A stretch of DNA of 64,000 bases from Ovis canadensis (taxonomy: Eukaryota > Chordata > Mammalia > Artiodactyla > Bovidae), in assembly GCF_042477335.2 (NCBI RefSeq), contig NC_091255.1:16904501-16968500 (forward strand). The letters are read 5' to 3'. Below, in pieces: positions 11,065 to 22,430 of this stretch (its first letter is position 1; each line of letters starts with the position of its first letter). The notes beneath the pieces are model-generated. The model searched no databases and was not told the DNA's origin. It saw only the letters and a program-made list of their open reading frames with translations. The position numbers were made by a program, and so were the translations under genes.

Positions 11065-11455
11065 CCACCCGGTGTTATCCACCTGCTGTCTCTGGTGCTA
11101 GCCTATGGAACTATATGGCTTCAGGCTACCCCTCTTGCTGCTAGGAGGGGCTCGCGTATTTCCCACTCCTCTTTTGCTACGGAGGGAGGTCCCCGCCAGC
11201 AGTGTTCTTGGCTCTCTTCCCTTCACCCACACCTCTCCCAGGACCGCGAAGTAATGTTCCGAGTTGGAGGGTTTGGGAGAAAGGTCAGCTCCAGCACAGC
11301 TCTCCTCTTCCTCTCTTGAGTCAGTCCTCCATAGAGAAGCCACACTGTCCGGTTTATAGCAATAGGAAGATGTCCACAGCTGCATACACCTGTGCCTGGA
11401 GACCGCATCAGGTTCAGGGCTAAGGTCTCAGCCAGCTCACCTGGCTCACAGGGTC
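11065..11455. other. Unique sequence
   Basis: No repeat or gene recognised. Confidence 0.35.
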
Positions 11456-11469
11456 TAAACCGCGTTCTT

Positions 11470-11690
11470 TTTTTAAAAAAAATTGATTAATTTATTTTAA
11501 CTGGAGGCTAATTACTTTACAGTATTGTAGTGGTTTTTGCCATACCTTGACATGAATCAGCCATGGGTGTACATGTGTCCCCCATCCTGAGCCCCTCTCC
11601 CACCTTATCCCTCAGTGTCGCCCCAGTGCACCGGCCCTGATCGCCCTGCCTCATGCATCGAACCTGGACTGGCGATCTATTTCACATATG
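11470..11690 (-). repeat. Bovine-type L1 3' UTR, antisense
   Basis: It starts with a T/A-rich tail and contains GGAGGCTAATTACTTTACAG, GACATGAATCAGCCATGGGT and CATGCATCGAACCTGGACTG, which I recognise as the 3' end of the ruminant L1. Direct repeats at 11456-11469 and 11691-11704 match at 12 of 14 positions, marking a 221-bp truncated insertion. Confidence 0.88.
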
Positions 11691-11704
11691 TAAACCACCT
11701 TCTT

Positions 11705-12384
11705 GAACAGCCTTATCAGCAATAAAAGTGATCTCCATTTGCCTGGCTCCTGGGTCTACCCGTCAACTGGTTCCTAATGGAGGCAGAGACAGAGGTGACA
11801 TTTCACAGACCCTCAAGCCCAGATACAGTCAGGCCTTCCTGTGTTTGGAAGGGCGTGACCAGGTGTCCCCGAGAACCTCGTCAGCCAAGGTCCCCAGGTC
11901 CTTCGGTCACGCCCACTCCTCAGGATCTCGCAAGGGGGCACTCCAGGCTGTCAGAGACCCTCTGGAACACTGGGCCAGAACTAAGCACAGACCCTTCCAG
12001 GTGTGGTCTGGTGGGCACCAGTCATGAGCAGCACCTCGCCACGTCTTAGGATTCCCGTGATCACCGTCATTTCTGAGCAGGCTGATTACAAGCTGCACGT
12101 GCGGAAGCCTCAGACCCTTTTCCACAGGAGTTACATTAGATCCACTTTCCTCTGCACAGGGCAGCTGATTGTTAACTCTCTTCTTATGGTTTTCCAGTCA
12201 AGCTCTCCTTCTCAAATACATTTGTAAACACACACACGCACACACCTGCATCCCCTACAAGGCTGAAGGGCACAGGAACCCCCCACGCCCCACTGCCAAA
12301 AACTTTCAATCCTTCTCGCCTCACCAGTTTCAGTACACTCATATTTTATCCATTCAAGAAGCATTTAGCCTCCAAAAATAATAC
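11705..12384. other. Unique sequence with a CA-rich run
   Basis: No gene is recognised. A short CA-rich run lies at 12228-12246. Confidence 0.35.
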
Positions 12385-12560
12385 ACAGTGGTGAAAAGCA
12401 CAGCCTCCGGCATTAGACATTCCTCGGTTCAAATTTTAATTCTATCAATCATCAGCTGTGTGACCTTGAGCAAGTTACTGAGCCTCTCTGAGCTTTGGTT
12501 TTCTCAAAATCCTAAGGTGAAGGTTATACGAGTACCCACCTTCAGAGGGACAAGCCTGGC
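12385..12560 (+). repeat. MIR SINE, sense
   Basis: A near complete MIR order: GCTGTGTGACCTTGAGCAAG, TTACTGAGCCTCTCTGAGC and GGTTATACGAGTACCCACC. Confidence 0.85.
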
Positions 12561-13275
12561 ACCCTGACTATGTCATATTCTCGGTAACTACAAATTAGCA
12601 GTACATGCAGTAATCTTACTGGTTTTAACATTATTGTTACCACTTCAGGGACACCTCCCAAAGTAGAAACTAAAGTTAGAGAAAGGGTTACAGCCCTTCA
12701 GAAGGGTCCATGGTTGATAGGTGATGTCACCATGAAGAATGGATCAGGCCTGGCGTCCTTTCCTGAAGACCAGCCTGGGGGTTGCAGGCCTTCCAACCTT
12801 GTTGGGAGAGATTCTATGGAAGAAGGGCGGGAGGAGGGAGCTGAGCTGGGCTGTCAGTGGGCACGGCCCGGGCTGCAGGTTTTGAGCTGGGAGGACAGGC
12901 CCACTCTGCTCAAGGGCTGACCCGGCTGTCAGGCACTCCCTCCGCTCTTTAGGGGAGAATCCCTCCACATGGCCGAGTTTGGGGGGACCAGAGAGAAAAT
13001 AGGGCTGAATGAAACAGCCTTATTGAAAATAAAAGTCACAGTGACACGAAGAGCACCGACGTGACAGTCTCAGCCCTCCAGAAGAACAAGTCCATGATGC
13101 CTGATCCGATTCCCTGGGCGGGGGGAGGGTGCAGCAGGACAGCAGATGAGCCCAGGTGACCTTGAACTTTCAAGGCCGGAGCCCTTGGGGGAAGGACTTA
13201 CCTTCCTGGGGTCAGCTTCCCACCCTGCACAATTAGGGCCACAGCACTTGCTTCTAACGGGGCCTACAGGAGTAT
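12561..13275. other. Unique sequence
   Basis: No repeat or gene is recognised. Bases about 12800-12920 are G-rich. Confidence 0.35.
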
Positions 13276-13480
13276 GTACTTCCCTGTTGCTCAGATGGGA
13301 AAGAATCTGCCTACAATGTGAGACACCCAGATTCAGTCCCTGGGTCGGGAAGACTCTCTGGAGAAGGGAATAGCAACCCACTCCAGCACTCTTGCCTGGA
13401 GAATCCCACAGACAGAGGAGTTCAGTGGGCTACAGTGCATGGGGTCGCAAAGAGTCGGACACGACTGAGCAGCTAGCACC
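13276..13480 (+). repeat. Bov-tA SINE
   Basis: It runs from TTCCCTGTTGCTCAGATGGG to AGAGTCGGACACGACTGAGC, with the full tRNA-like head and BovA body. Confidence 0.92.
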
Positions 13481-13659
13481 TCCACTGCTATCAGAGCAAG
13501 TGGGATGCTGTGTTTCAGGGTATATCACCTGAAGAACAGCGGGGCTTCGTAGCAACGCCAGCTCCATGGGTCAGACGTGAAACTCAGCTTCAGGGCTTTC
13601 TGGCCCCGCCTTCTAGGTGTTGCCTCATCCACGTGCTAAGCTCATCTGACTCCAGCTTG

Positions 13660-13770
13660 CTGTTAAGCTGCCAAGTCACTTCAGTCGTGTCCGCCTCTTT
13701 GCGACCCCATAGACGGCAGCCCACCAGGCTCCTCCATCCATGGGATTTTCCAGGCAAGAGTACTAATTCC
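13660..13770 (-). repeat. BovA SINE fragment, antisense
   Basis: It contains CACTTCAGTCGTGTCCGCCT and ends at TTTTCCAGGCAAGAGTACT, so only the BovA body is present. Confidence 0.85.
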
Positions 13771-14352
13771 CTTTGTGGATCCTGCAGGCCCAGCTGCAGA
13801 CCAAACGGAGAGGAAGCAGAGGTGGGCGAAGGCAGCAAAGGGACACAGGACAGTCTGACTGTGAAAGCAGGTGGGAAAGCCGGCTGGGCGAGGATAAGAA
13901 CGGCAGGAGCAGCCTGAGGCCACTTAGTGCTCGGGCGGACGCCTGACCCCTCTCGGCAGACCATGCATGAAGTAACAGGCCATGGAGCCTGCAGTCATTA
14001 AAAGAAGCTACATCTGTTCGACACAATCAGTTTAAGAAGGTCAAAAAAACATGTTATACATTTGAGCAATAGCACCATTACAAAGAGGAAAACAGTCAAG
14101 GCGGGGAAGTTACAGGTGTCTTCCAAAGACTTAGGGTTGGGGCGCCTCATTCTTGGGTGCTGCTGGATAGACAGAGCTTCACCGAAAGAACATAACGGGT
14201 CTTTTCGCCTCTCAGCAAGGTGTTATTCAGGCAGAGGGAATGCCGCAGAGAGGGGGGAGGGGAGGGGAGCAAACGGACCAGGACTCAGGATGCGTCCTTC
14301 TAGCTAAACGCCTCTTCCACCGGGCTGCTCGGCGGCTCGTCACGGACGAGCC
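13771..14352. other. Unique sequence downstream of CCDC182 (probable 3' UTR)
   Basis: It is directly 3' of the CCDC182 stop on the minus strand. No AATAAA or ATTAAA reads on that strand, so the transcript end is not placed. It has no repeat and no second gene. Confidence 0.4.
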
Positions 14353-15010
<658 letters not shown>

Positions 15011-15309
15011 TTGGTTACCCTGGGCTTTGCTCATCTGCCCAAGAAGTATTTAGTGTGCCCCCGGAGATACTGATTCTCATCGACTCATTGCCCTTCCGGA
15101 ACTGGAGCTCCATCTCTCCCTTGTCTTGTCCTGGGACACGCGGAGGCCCGGGGCAGTAAAGTAAGCTGACTGGAGCAAGGCCAGGCGGAGTAGTCTCCTA
15201 CACAGCAAGGGACCTGGGTGGTCTCATAAGGGTCTCTGGGCTTCACTAGGGAAGCAAGGACATTGTAAGAGATGATACTTAATCTCACTTCTAGCCCTAA
15301 AATGCTAAA
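15011..15309. other. Unique sequence upstream of the CCDC182 promoter
   Basis: No repeat or gene recognised. Confidence 0.35.
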
Positions 15310-15501
15310 ATTTTTAAAAAAAGTAATTTTCTTAATTGAAGTACAATTATTTTATATGATGTTAGTTTCAGGTGTGCAGCAAAGTGATTCAGCTATCCAT
15401 ATTCGTTTCAGATTCTTTTCCGTTATAGGTTGTTATGAGATCTTGACTATGGTTCCTTGTGCTCTACAGTAGGTCCTTATTGTTTTCCTAGGTTATATAT
15501 T

Positions 15502-15607
15502 CAGAGAAGGCAGTGGCACCCCACTCCAGTACTCTTGCCTGGAAAATCCCATGGATGGAGGAGCCTGGTGGGCTGCAGTCCCTGGGGTCGCAAAGTCGGG
15601 CACGACT
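15502..15607 (+). repeat. BovA-type SINE fragment inside L1
   Basis: It runs from GAAGGCAGTGGCACCCCACT to GTCGCAAAGTCGGGCACGAC, with the BovA body only and no tRNA-like head. Confidence 0.88.
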
Positions 15608-15732
15608 ATATTATAGTGTATATGTGTATATGTATAGTGTATATGTGTTAATCCCAAGTTCTTAATTTATCTCCTCTCTCCCCACCGTCGCCTGCGCTGA
15701 CCATAAGTTTGTTTTCTATGTCTGTGATTCTA

Positions 15733-16238
15733 TTCAGTTCAGTTCAGTCGCTCAGTCGTGTCCAACTCTTTGCGACCCCATGAATCGCAGCACACCAGGC
15801 CTCCCTGTCCATCACCAACTCCCGGAGTTCACTCAGACTCACGTCCATCGAGTCGATGATGCCATCCAGCCATCTCATCCTCTGTCGTCCCCTTCTTCTC
15901 CCAGCATCAGAGTCTTTTCCAATGAGTCAACTCTTTGCATGAGGTGGCCAAAGTACTGGAGTCTCAGCTTTAGCATCATTCCTTCCAAAGAAATCCCAGG
16001 GCTGATCTCCTTTAGGAGGGACTGGTTGAATCTCCTTGCAGTCCAAGGGACTCTCAAGAGTCTTCTCCAACACCACAGTTCAAAAGCATCAATTCTTCAG
16101 CACTCAGCTTTCTTCACAGTCCAACTCTCATATCCATACATGATCACTGGGAAACCCATAGCCTTGACTAGACGGACCTTAGTCGGCAAAGTAATGTCTC
16201 TGCTTTTGAATATGCTGTCTAGGTTGGTCCTAACTTTC
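15733..16238 (-). repeat. BovB LINE 3' end, antisense, inside L1
   Basis: It starts CAGTTCAGTTCAGTCGCTCA and runs about 500 bp to the region reading GTCTAGGTTGGTCCTAACTT, a 5'-truncated BovB. A clear target duplication was not identified. Confidence 0.92.
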
Positions 16239-16286
16239 CTTACTGTTCTGTAAATAAGGTCATTTGTATCCTTTTTCAGATTCCAC

Positions 16287-16496
16287 TTGTGTGTGTGTTA
16301 GTCACTCAGTCGTGTCCCACTCTTTGTGACCTCATGGGCTGTAAGCCGCCAGGCTCCTCTGTCCATAGAATTCTCCAGGCAAGAATACTGGAGTGGGTTG
16401 CCATTCCCTTCTCCAGGGGATCTTCCCAACCCAGGGATCAAATCTGAGTCTCCTGCATTGCAGGTAGATTCTTTACCGTCTGAGGGAAGTCCTTAA
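16287..16496 (-). repeat. Bov-tA SINE, antisense, inside L1
   Basis: It reads TTAGTCACTCAGTCGTGTCC to the head ending in TGAGGGAAGTCC, flanked by ATTCCAC at 16280-16286 and 16497-16503. A TGTGTGTG run marks its tail. Confidence 0.92.
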
Positions 16497-16580
16497 ATTC
16501 CACATAGAAGCGATGTCATATGATACCTGTCCTCCGATCTACTTCACTTAATATGATCATCTCTAGAAAAATATTTTCTG

Positions 16581-17164
16581 ATTCCAAATCCACACTCCTA
16601 TAATGATGCCAGAATTCTCGATAATCTTAGGGGTATACTCAGGCCTTGATGGGTGGTCCTCAGCAGAGCTGATTCAGGATAAAATTGGTCTCTCTTTCAT
16701 TCATTCAGCAAGTCCCTTGTGTGCTCACGGTGCGCGTGGGCCAGGGAATGCTTGGGGGCCAGGGTGCGTGGTCCCTCTCTCCCTGCCCTGCCAGATCCTG
16801 CCTGAATGCAGACAGAGATGAGGAGGAACATACAGACGGGTGAACCTCCCACTTCTGACCTGTCGGCTGTGAGAAGGAAACTGGTTTGATCAAGAAGAGC
16901 CCGCCGCCTTGCAGACCTCAGTCTCTCGCCCAGACTTCTCATCTGGCCTCTCCTTTCCAACAGCCTGCTTCAAATTCAACCCGCCCAAAGGTGGACTAAG
17001 ATAGTTTCACCAAAATCGTTCCTGTTCCAGTGATGCCATCAGGTTGATGAGACCAGCTCAGGGCAGCCCCCTCATCAGTGCCCGCTTGAGAAACCCGCAC
17101 CCCTCCACGTCCAGGTGACTCTGAGCCCTATTGGCGCTACCATCTCTGCATGCTCCAGCATCAT
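16581..17164. other. Unique sequence
   Basis: No gene is recognised. The segment CATTCATTCAGCAAG near 16700 is a common old-repeat phrase, but too little remains to assign. Confidence 0.35.
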
Positions 17165-17290
17165 ACTGGGTTGGGGGTCTCAGCTCCGCCACCCACAGTA
17201 AGCTGCATATCTTTGTGCATTGCCTCATCTCCCTGGGCCTCAGTTTCCTCATCTATAAAGTGGGGATACTAATTCAGTGGTGTGCAGGTG
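17165..17290 (+). repeat. MIR SINE, sense
   Basis: CATTGCCTCATCTCCCTGGG and CTCAGTTTCCTCATCTATAA match the MIR core. Confidence 0.8.
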
Positions 17291-17344
17291 AGGATGGGGG
17301 GGGGGTGCGGTGCTCTCTGGGAGGAAAAAAACAAAACAAAAAAC

Positions 17345-17390
17345 TCTAATTTATAGCTGTTGCTGATTTCTAATTTATAGCTGTTGCTGA
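17345..17390 (+). repeat. Perfect 22-bp tandem duplication (period 24)
   Basis: Copies at 17345-17366 and 17369-17390 are identical, separated by TT. It lies just after an A-rich run (17325-17343). Confidence 0.9.
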
Positions 17391-17649
17391 CGAGACTGGT
17401 TCAAGCTACCAGCATGATGTCTCTTGAGAGAGATGCGCGCAGGGATCCCTCATGAGTGTGTGTGAGTGAGACAACTCCTGTACCACAGGACCTGTGAGGA
17501 GGGCATGGGCCTTCTCCAGGAGGAAGATGGATCCATCGAGAGAGTCTGGCAGTAGATATCGGAGGCAGCATTTGGTAGGGAGGTTCATGGCTAACCGAAG
17601 GTGGAATTTTGAGTCTCAAGATCGGGCAGCACCAGTTACTAATACACAA

Positions 17650-17770
17650 TGTATAGAAGAAAGAGCCCTGCTCTAGGAGCCAGGTGATCTGGAGTCTGGA
17701 ATTGCTGTGTGACCATAGGTCAGGCAGCCCTCCTCTCTGAACCTATTCCCTCTGATGTAATGTGAATTCT
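17650..17770 (+). repeat. MIR SINE, sense
   Basis: AGCCAGGTGATCTGGAGTCT and GCTGTGTGACCATAGGTCAG match the MIR order. Confidence 0.75.
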
Positions 17771-18063
17771 CTACTGCGCTAAGATCCACACGGTCCTTCC
17801 TTTAAACTTTCCCAGCCTGTTACAGACTCCCCCCTCATTCTGTGACCTTGTCCCTCCAGACCCCTGATGGAGCAGTAAATCCCAGGAGGACAGAGGCTGT
17901 ACATTTCTCACCCTGTGTGCCCTGCCTGGTGCAGCTGCACGCAGTGGCACTCAGAAATGGGATGAAACAGGATTTCTGCTCAGAGGTCCAGCAAATCCTG
18001 CAGCTCTCCTCATTTTTCCTCTGACATGATGACACCTACTGGCCTGAGCGGAAACAGCACCTC
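17771..18063. other. Unique sequence
   Basis: No repeat or gene recognised. Confidence 0.35.
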
Positions 18064-18237
18064 TCTTATTTGCTACCTAAGACCCAGAGACATTACTGAA
18101 AAGCAGAGACACTACTTTGTCTACAAAGGTCTGTCTAGTCAAAGCTATGGTTTTCCAGTAGTCATGTATGTATGTGAAAGCTGGACAATAAAAAAGGCTG
18201 AGCACCGAAGAACTGATGCCTTCAGACTGTGGTGCTG

Positions 18238-18651
18238 GTTGCTCAGTCGTTCTCTGACTCTGTGCCCCCGTGGACTGCAGCACGCCAGGCCGACTCTGTA
18301 CCCCCATGGACTGCAGCACGCCAGGCCGACTCTGTGCCCCCATGGACTGCAGCACGCCAGGCCGACTCTGTGCCCCCGTGGACTGCAGCACGCCAGGCCT
18401 CCCTGTCCATCACCAACTGCCGGAGTTTACCCAAACTCATGTCCAGTGAGTCGGTGATGCCATCCAACCGTCTCACCCTCGGTCACCCTCTTCTCCTCCC
18501 ACCTTCAATCTTTCCCAGCATAAGGGTGTTTTCTAATGAGTCGGCTGTTTGCATCAGGTGGCCAAAATACTGGAGCTTCAGCTTCAGCATCAGTTCTTCC
18601 AACGAAATTCAGGGTTGATTTCCTTTAGGAGGGACTGGTTTCATCTCCAGC
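18238..18651 (-). repeat. Antisense BovB 3' end inside a sense BovB
   Basis: It begins TTGCTCAGTCGTTCTCTGAC, contains the 36-bp minisatellite, then runs through CCCTGTCCATCACCAACTGC to GGAGGGACTGGTTTCATCTC. It is the reverse complement of the neighbouring sense copy, giving a long inverted repeat. Confidence 0.85.
18256..18399. repeat. 36-bp minisatellite, 4 copies, within BovB
   Basis: Units at 18256-18291, 18292-18327, 18328-18363 and 18364-18399 each run from GACTCTGT to CGCCAGGCC and differ at only a few positions. The unit is BovB 3' sequence that occurs once in ordinary copies. Because 36 is divisible by 3, each open frame repeats every 12 codons. Confidence 0.95.
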
Positions 18652-18945
18652 TGGAGAAGACTGTTGAGAATCCCTTGGACTGCAAGGAGATCCAACCAGT
18701 CCATCCTAAAGGAAATCAACCCTGAAGGACTGATGCTGAAGCTGAAGTACTTTGGCCACCTGATGCGAGGAGTGGTGCTGGGAAAGATTGAAGGCAGGAG
18801 GAGAAGGGGACGACAGAGGGTGAGATGGCTGGCTGGCATCACCGACTCAATGGACATGAGTTTGAGCAAGCTCCAGGAGAGAGTGAAGGACAGGGAAACC
18901 TGGCGTGCTGCTGTGCGTGGGGTCACAGAGTCAAGCAACTGAACA

Positions 18946-19959
18946 ACAAGACCCAGATGGGGGCCTGGGGAGACGACGCAGCAGCCTGTGGTCTCCTGGT
19001 GCATTGATTAGGGGGGGTGTGTGCAGGTCAGGCACACGGCACGTTCTCAATAAATGTTTCTTGACTCAGTGACAGGAAATATGTGTCTGTCTTCTGGCTT
19101 GAGGGTTCTTCTGTTTGTCTGTCTCTCTCTCTGACTTTGATGCTCCGCCTCTTTGTCTCCCACAGTGGATGGTAGAAGTCATAACCAGTGCTGTGAAAGA
19201 AAAGTCGTAATGGTTAAGAAAGGACAGCAGTTGTTCAACATCCCTGGTGCTTTTTCATGAGGTCTCAGTTCATCTCTCGGCACACAGAGCTGGTGGGGAG
19301 GCCTGTGTTTCCACGTGAGCCTCAGCGGAGGTCGGGAGCAAATGCTCACTCTGTCAGCAGAAGACCCCAGGCCCGGGAGCCCCTGAACCTTCGGGGAGCC
19401 CTCAGCAGGGCCGACTCAATGTCACATGCTCTGAGTGCTCTCCTCCTAGAAGCTTTCCAGTACAGACCTGTGCTTGCTTCAGAACTTCTTTCCATAAACC
19501 CCTGGAAAGTAAGAGGGCAAATCTATTGGTCCCCTTCACAGCATCAAGAGGAAGGGACTCTGACATCTCCTGGCAAGGCCTCCCTGGGCCAGCGTTGGGT
19601 TTCCCTGCTCCTGGTCTATTTCGGCAGCATCTCAGAAAAATGGGAGGACAAAGCGGGGTATTAACCCTGCGAGATACAGGCCCCAGCCCTGAGGATCAGA
19701 TGTGACCGGTGTGGCAGGGGCTCTGGAGCAGCATGTGTTAGGGTTTCCAGGGGTGGGGACCGCTGGGCCTGGGCACAGTCCTACAGGGCCCCAGCCATGG
19801 GCAGACATGGGAAGGTGTCCCCAGGGCCCTGGGAGGCTGTCAAGGGCTCCTCTAGCTGTGCGTGACTGCTACCTTGCGGCTGGTATTCCAGTCTGGGCAA
19901 TGGGGACAAGGCTGGGATGGGGATGGGACCAAGATCAGGAACCAGACTCAGTGCTGCTC
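18946..19959. other. Unique sequence
   Basis: No repeat family or gene is recognised in this stretch of about 1 kb. Confidence 0.35.
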
Positions 19960-20480
19960 ACCATGATTAATTAACCCAGAGCTAGAGCCCCAAGGCGCAG
20001 TGCTAAAAATACCTGCTCCTCTCTGAGAGGCGGCAGCTGCCACCCAGCAACTTTTACCCGTCGCCATTTGTCATAATTTGATACTGATAAGGAGTGTGTC
20101 CACGGGGCTGTGTGCAAGGATCCGCCCGCCACAGCCCACCAGCCAGCTGGTCCGCGATAGCTGTCCCCAGTGCTTTCCTCCCCAGACTCTCCCCCAATCC
20201 CCGAGCCTTGCCCTGGCCACCCCTGGGTGCGCCGGCCACCTGCCCACTGCCTGCTGAGTTCACCTCCCCTCTTGGAACCCGAGGGGCGCCGCCCCCAGGG
20301 GTGGGAGCCAAACCAGAGCACGTGCTGGACTCCGTGTCTCACGCCACTGCCGCCCTGCTGCTCGGACTAGAGCCAGCCGTCAGAGGCCCTGCCAGCCCGG
20401 GGCGGCACTTTAATTAAAATATGGAAAACATCCTGGTGGGCGTGGACCTGAAGACACAGCAGCGCCGGCGGTCCCGCGGG
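19960..20480. promoter_or_regulatory. Candidate enhancer-like block
   Basis: Repeat-free. It has a TAATTAA-type site (19966-19972), a MEF2-like CTAAAAATAC (20003-20012), E-boxes CAGCTG (20034-20039 and 20144-20149), TGATAA (20085-20090), and a palindromic TTTAATTAAA (20409-20418) beside ATATGGAAAAC. The middle (20130-20400) is GC- and CpG-rich. The grouping resembles a regulatory module, but this is inference from motifs alone. Confidence 0.35.
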
Positions 20481-22304
20481 TAGGGCTGGCCCCTCTCCAG
20501 CCCCTCTCCAGCCCCGGAGGCTAGCACCCGCCAGGCGGGCCCTCCCAGGCGGACCAGGTGTCGCGCTGTCTGCCTAGAACCATCCACCCCTCCGCGTGCT
20601 CAGAATTTAGCTGGGGCTGAACACGTAGGAGAAAGAGAAAGTTACAGAGTTCCTGGGGCCAAGACGGCAACCCCAAGAGCATCACTCTGCTTGAAATAGT
20701 CTATCCCTGTTCTCAGCATTCATCTTCTTAAAGGACCCATCTTCTTGAAGCTGGGACCTAGACAGTTAGATAAAAACTCTTTAGCAAAGCCCGTTTCCAT
20801 TTCTCAGACTAATGAGCTCCTCGGGTCTGTTCACACTGCCTTCTGTGTTGACAGGAAGCATGGTGTGTGCTATTTAGGGCAGGGATGAGTGAAACTTTTT
20901 TTCCCCCGCACAAAGATCAAATCAGAAAAAATTAGAGGCCCCAAATTTTGAATCCCAATCTGTTTTTAAAGTCGGAAAATGCTATTATTTTAAGCATGCC
21001 CTTCTCCCCAGCCCCACCCCCATTGCTGAAGGAATTTGTGATATTTACCAAAATGTCAGAATCTGCACAAATATGGTGGCTGCAGCCTGGCTCCGGGGTT
21101 CAGGCCTGAGGCACGTTTTCTGTACAGTGACATAGACTGTAGGGAGTGTGGATGGGTTTGGAGAGGCAAGTGGGACCCTGAGTCCAAGCAGAGACCGGGA
21201 ACCCCAAGAGCCCCGGTGGGAGCCTTTTTCTGGGGGCAGGGGCAGGGACGCCGTCTGGAGGTGAGTCTCAGGTGAGCAGACCGGGCTGCTGGAAGGGCGG
21301 CAGCTGCTCCTCCTCCTCCCACACTCAGTCCTCCCCAGGGGAGCAGGGTGAGGAGGGAGCCCACTGCTTCAAATCAACTTGCGAAGGCCGCCCTCCCCTC
21401 ACCGCACCTTTCAACCAGGGACGCTCCCGCAGTGCACAGAACCGCTGCCTCCGTGTCGGGGTGTCAGGCTGAATTATGTGAGCTTAAAAAACCTAATCCC
21501 CTCCTTCCTGGGTTACTTAACCGTCTGCCTGGCGAGGCCAGGGGATTACTGGTGACAGACACCAGGGCCTGCGCGCCTGCTCCAGACAGAGAAGCTTTGA
21601 TCACCTGGAAAACTCCAGACACCAGGACTCCTGATGATGAGTAATGAGCTCAAACCACCGGAAAGGCACCAGCGCCCTGCGTGGTGGGTACGCACTCTGC
21701 TCCCTGTGGCAGCCTGGCCTAGCAAGGCGGGGAGCTGTCACCCAGAAGAGTCGGCCCCGCTCTCACGTCCACCCGGGGCCCTGGCCTCTCAGTGCTGCGG
21801 TGAAGAGGTCTCTAGGCTCCGGGCGCTGGGCTGTCTGAAGGGTTGTCTTTTCTGGCATAGGGGCCAGAGTTCATGATTCAGGAGTGCAGTCTCCCCTTTC
21901 AATGGTTCATTTGTTCATCCATTTATCAGACGATTTAAAATGAGCCCTTATGGTGCCAGATGCCCAGGACAGAAGAAGGCTAAGATGCAGTTTGTGTCCT
22001 GAGAACTTGGGATTCGCATGTGGACACAGCCTAGCCAATCCAGCCCAAAAGAGGTGACAGGGTTCAAGTCCACACAGAGCAGGGGCCTCTAAGTGAGATG
22101 GTCCCTTCTTGTGGTGGGAACAGGAGCGCGCTGGGGGTGGAATGTGAAGATCCCAGGCCCCTGGCTTGAGGTTCAGTCTGCTCCTGTAAAGGTTCCCAGT
22201 CTCAAGGCACACGCACATCCCTTCATCTGGATCTACTCCTGCTCGGAGATTACCTGGGAATTATGCCAACCTTGAGTCCCCCGTTTGGGTTTCATAGAAA
22301 CCAG
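20481..22304. other. Unique sequence, about 1.8 kb
   Basis: No repeat is recognised with confidence and no gene. Short direct repeats of CCCCTCTCCAG lie at about 20490-20512. Confidence 0.35.
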
Positions 22305-22430
22305 TGACTCTCAAACTTCGGCAAATATAATAATTATCCTGGGAGAGTGCTAAAAATCATTTTTGAAGTCTGAATTGCACCCTCAAGAGATTCTAATTCA
22401 GTTCTTGGAAACTGAGCTTTCAAGGAGGGT
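22305..22430. repeat. MER5-like hAT DNA transposon fragment
   Basis: GTGACTCTCAAACTTCGGC followed by AGAGATTCTAATTCAGTTCT resembles the MER5 family terminus and core. Confidence 0.5.

Larger units (their letters stand above)
15310..16580 (-). repeat. L1 3' UTR, antisense, split by three younger insertions
   Basis: L1 pieces are 15310-15501 (AATTGAAGTACAATTATTTT and TGTGCAGCAAAGTGATTCAG), 15608-15732, about 16239-16286 (CTGTAAATAAGGTCATTTGT) and 16497-16580 (GTCATATGATACCTGTCCTC). In order they rebuild one ruminant L1 3' end. Confidence 0.85.
18064..18945 (+). repeat. Old BovB copy (sense), interrupted by an antisense BovB fragment
   Basis: Sense BovB occupies about 18064-18237 and 18652-18945. 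The left piece ends CAGACTGTGGTGCTGG and the right piece starts CTGGAGAAGACTGTTGAGAA, adjacent in normal BovB. The right end reads through GACAGGGAAACCTGGCGTGC to a shortened tail. Confidence 0.85.

Noticed and set aside
18256..18399. CRISPR-like array
   Set aside because: The four units are contiguous with no spacers, so this is a tandem minisatellite in mammalian DNA.
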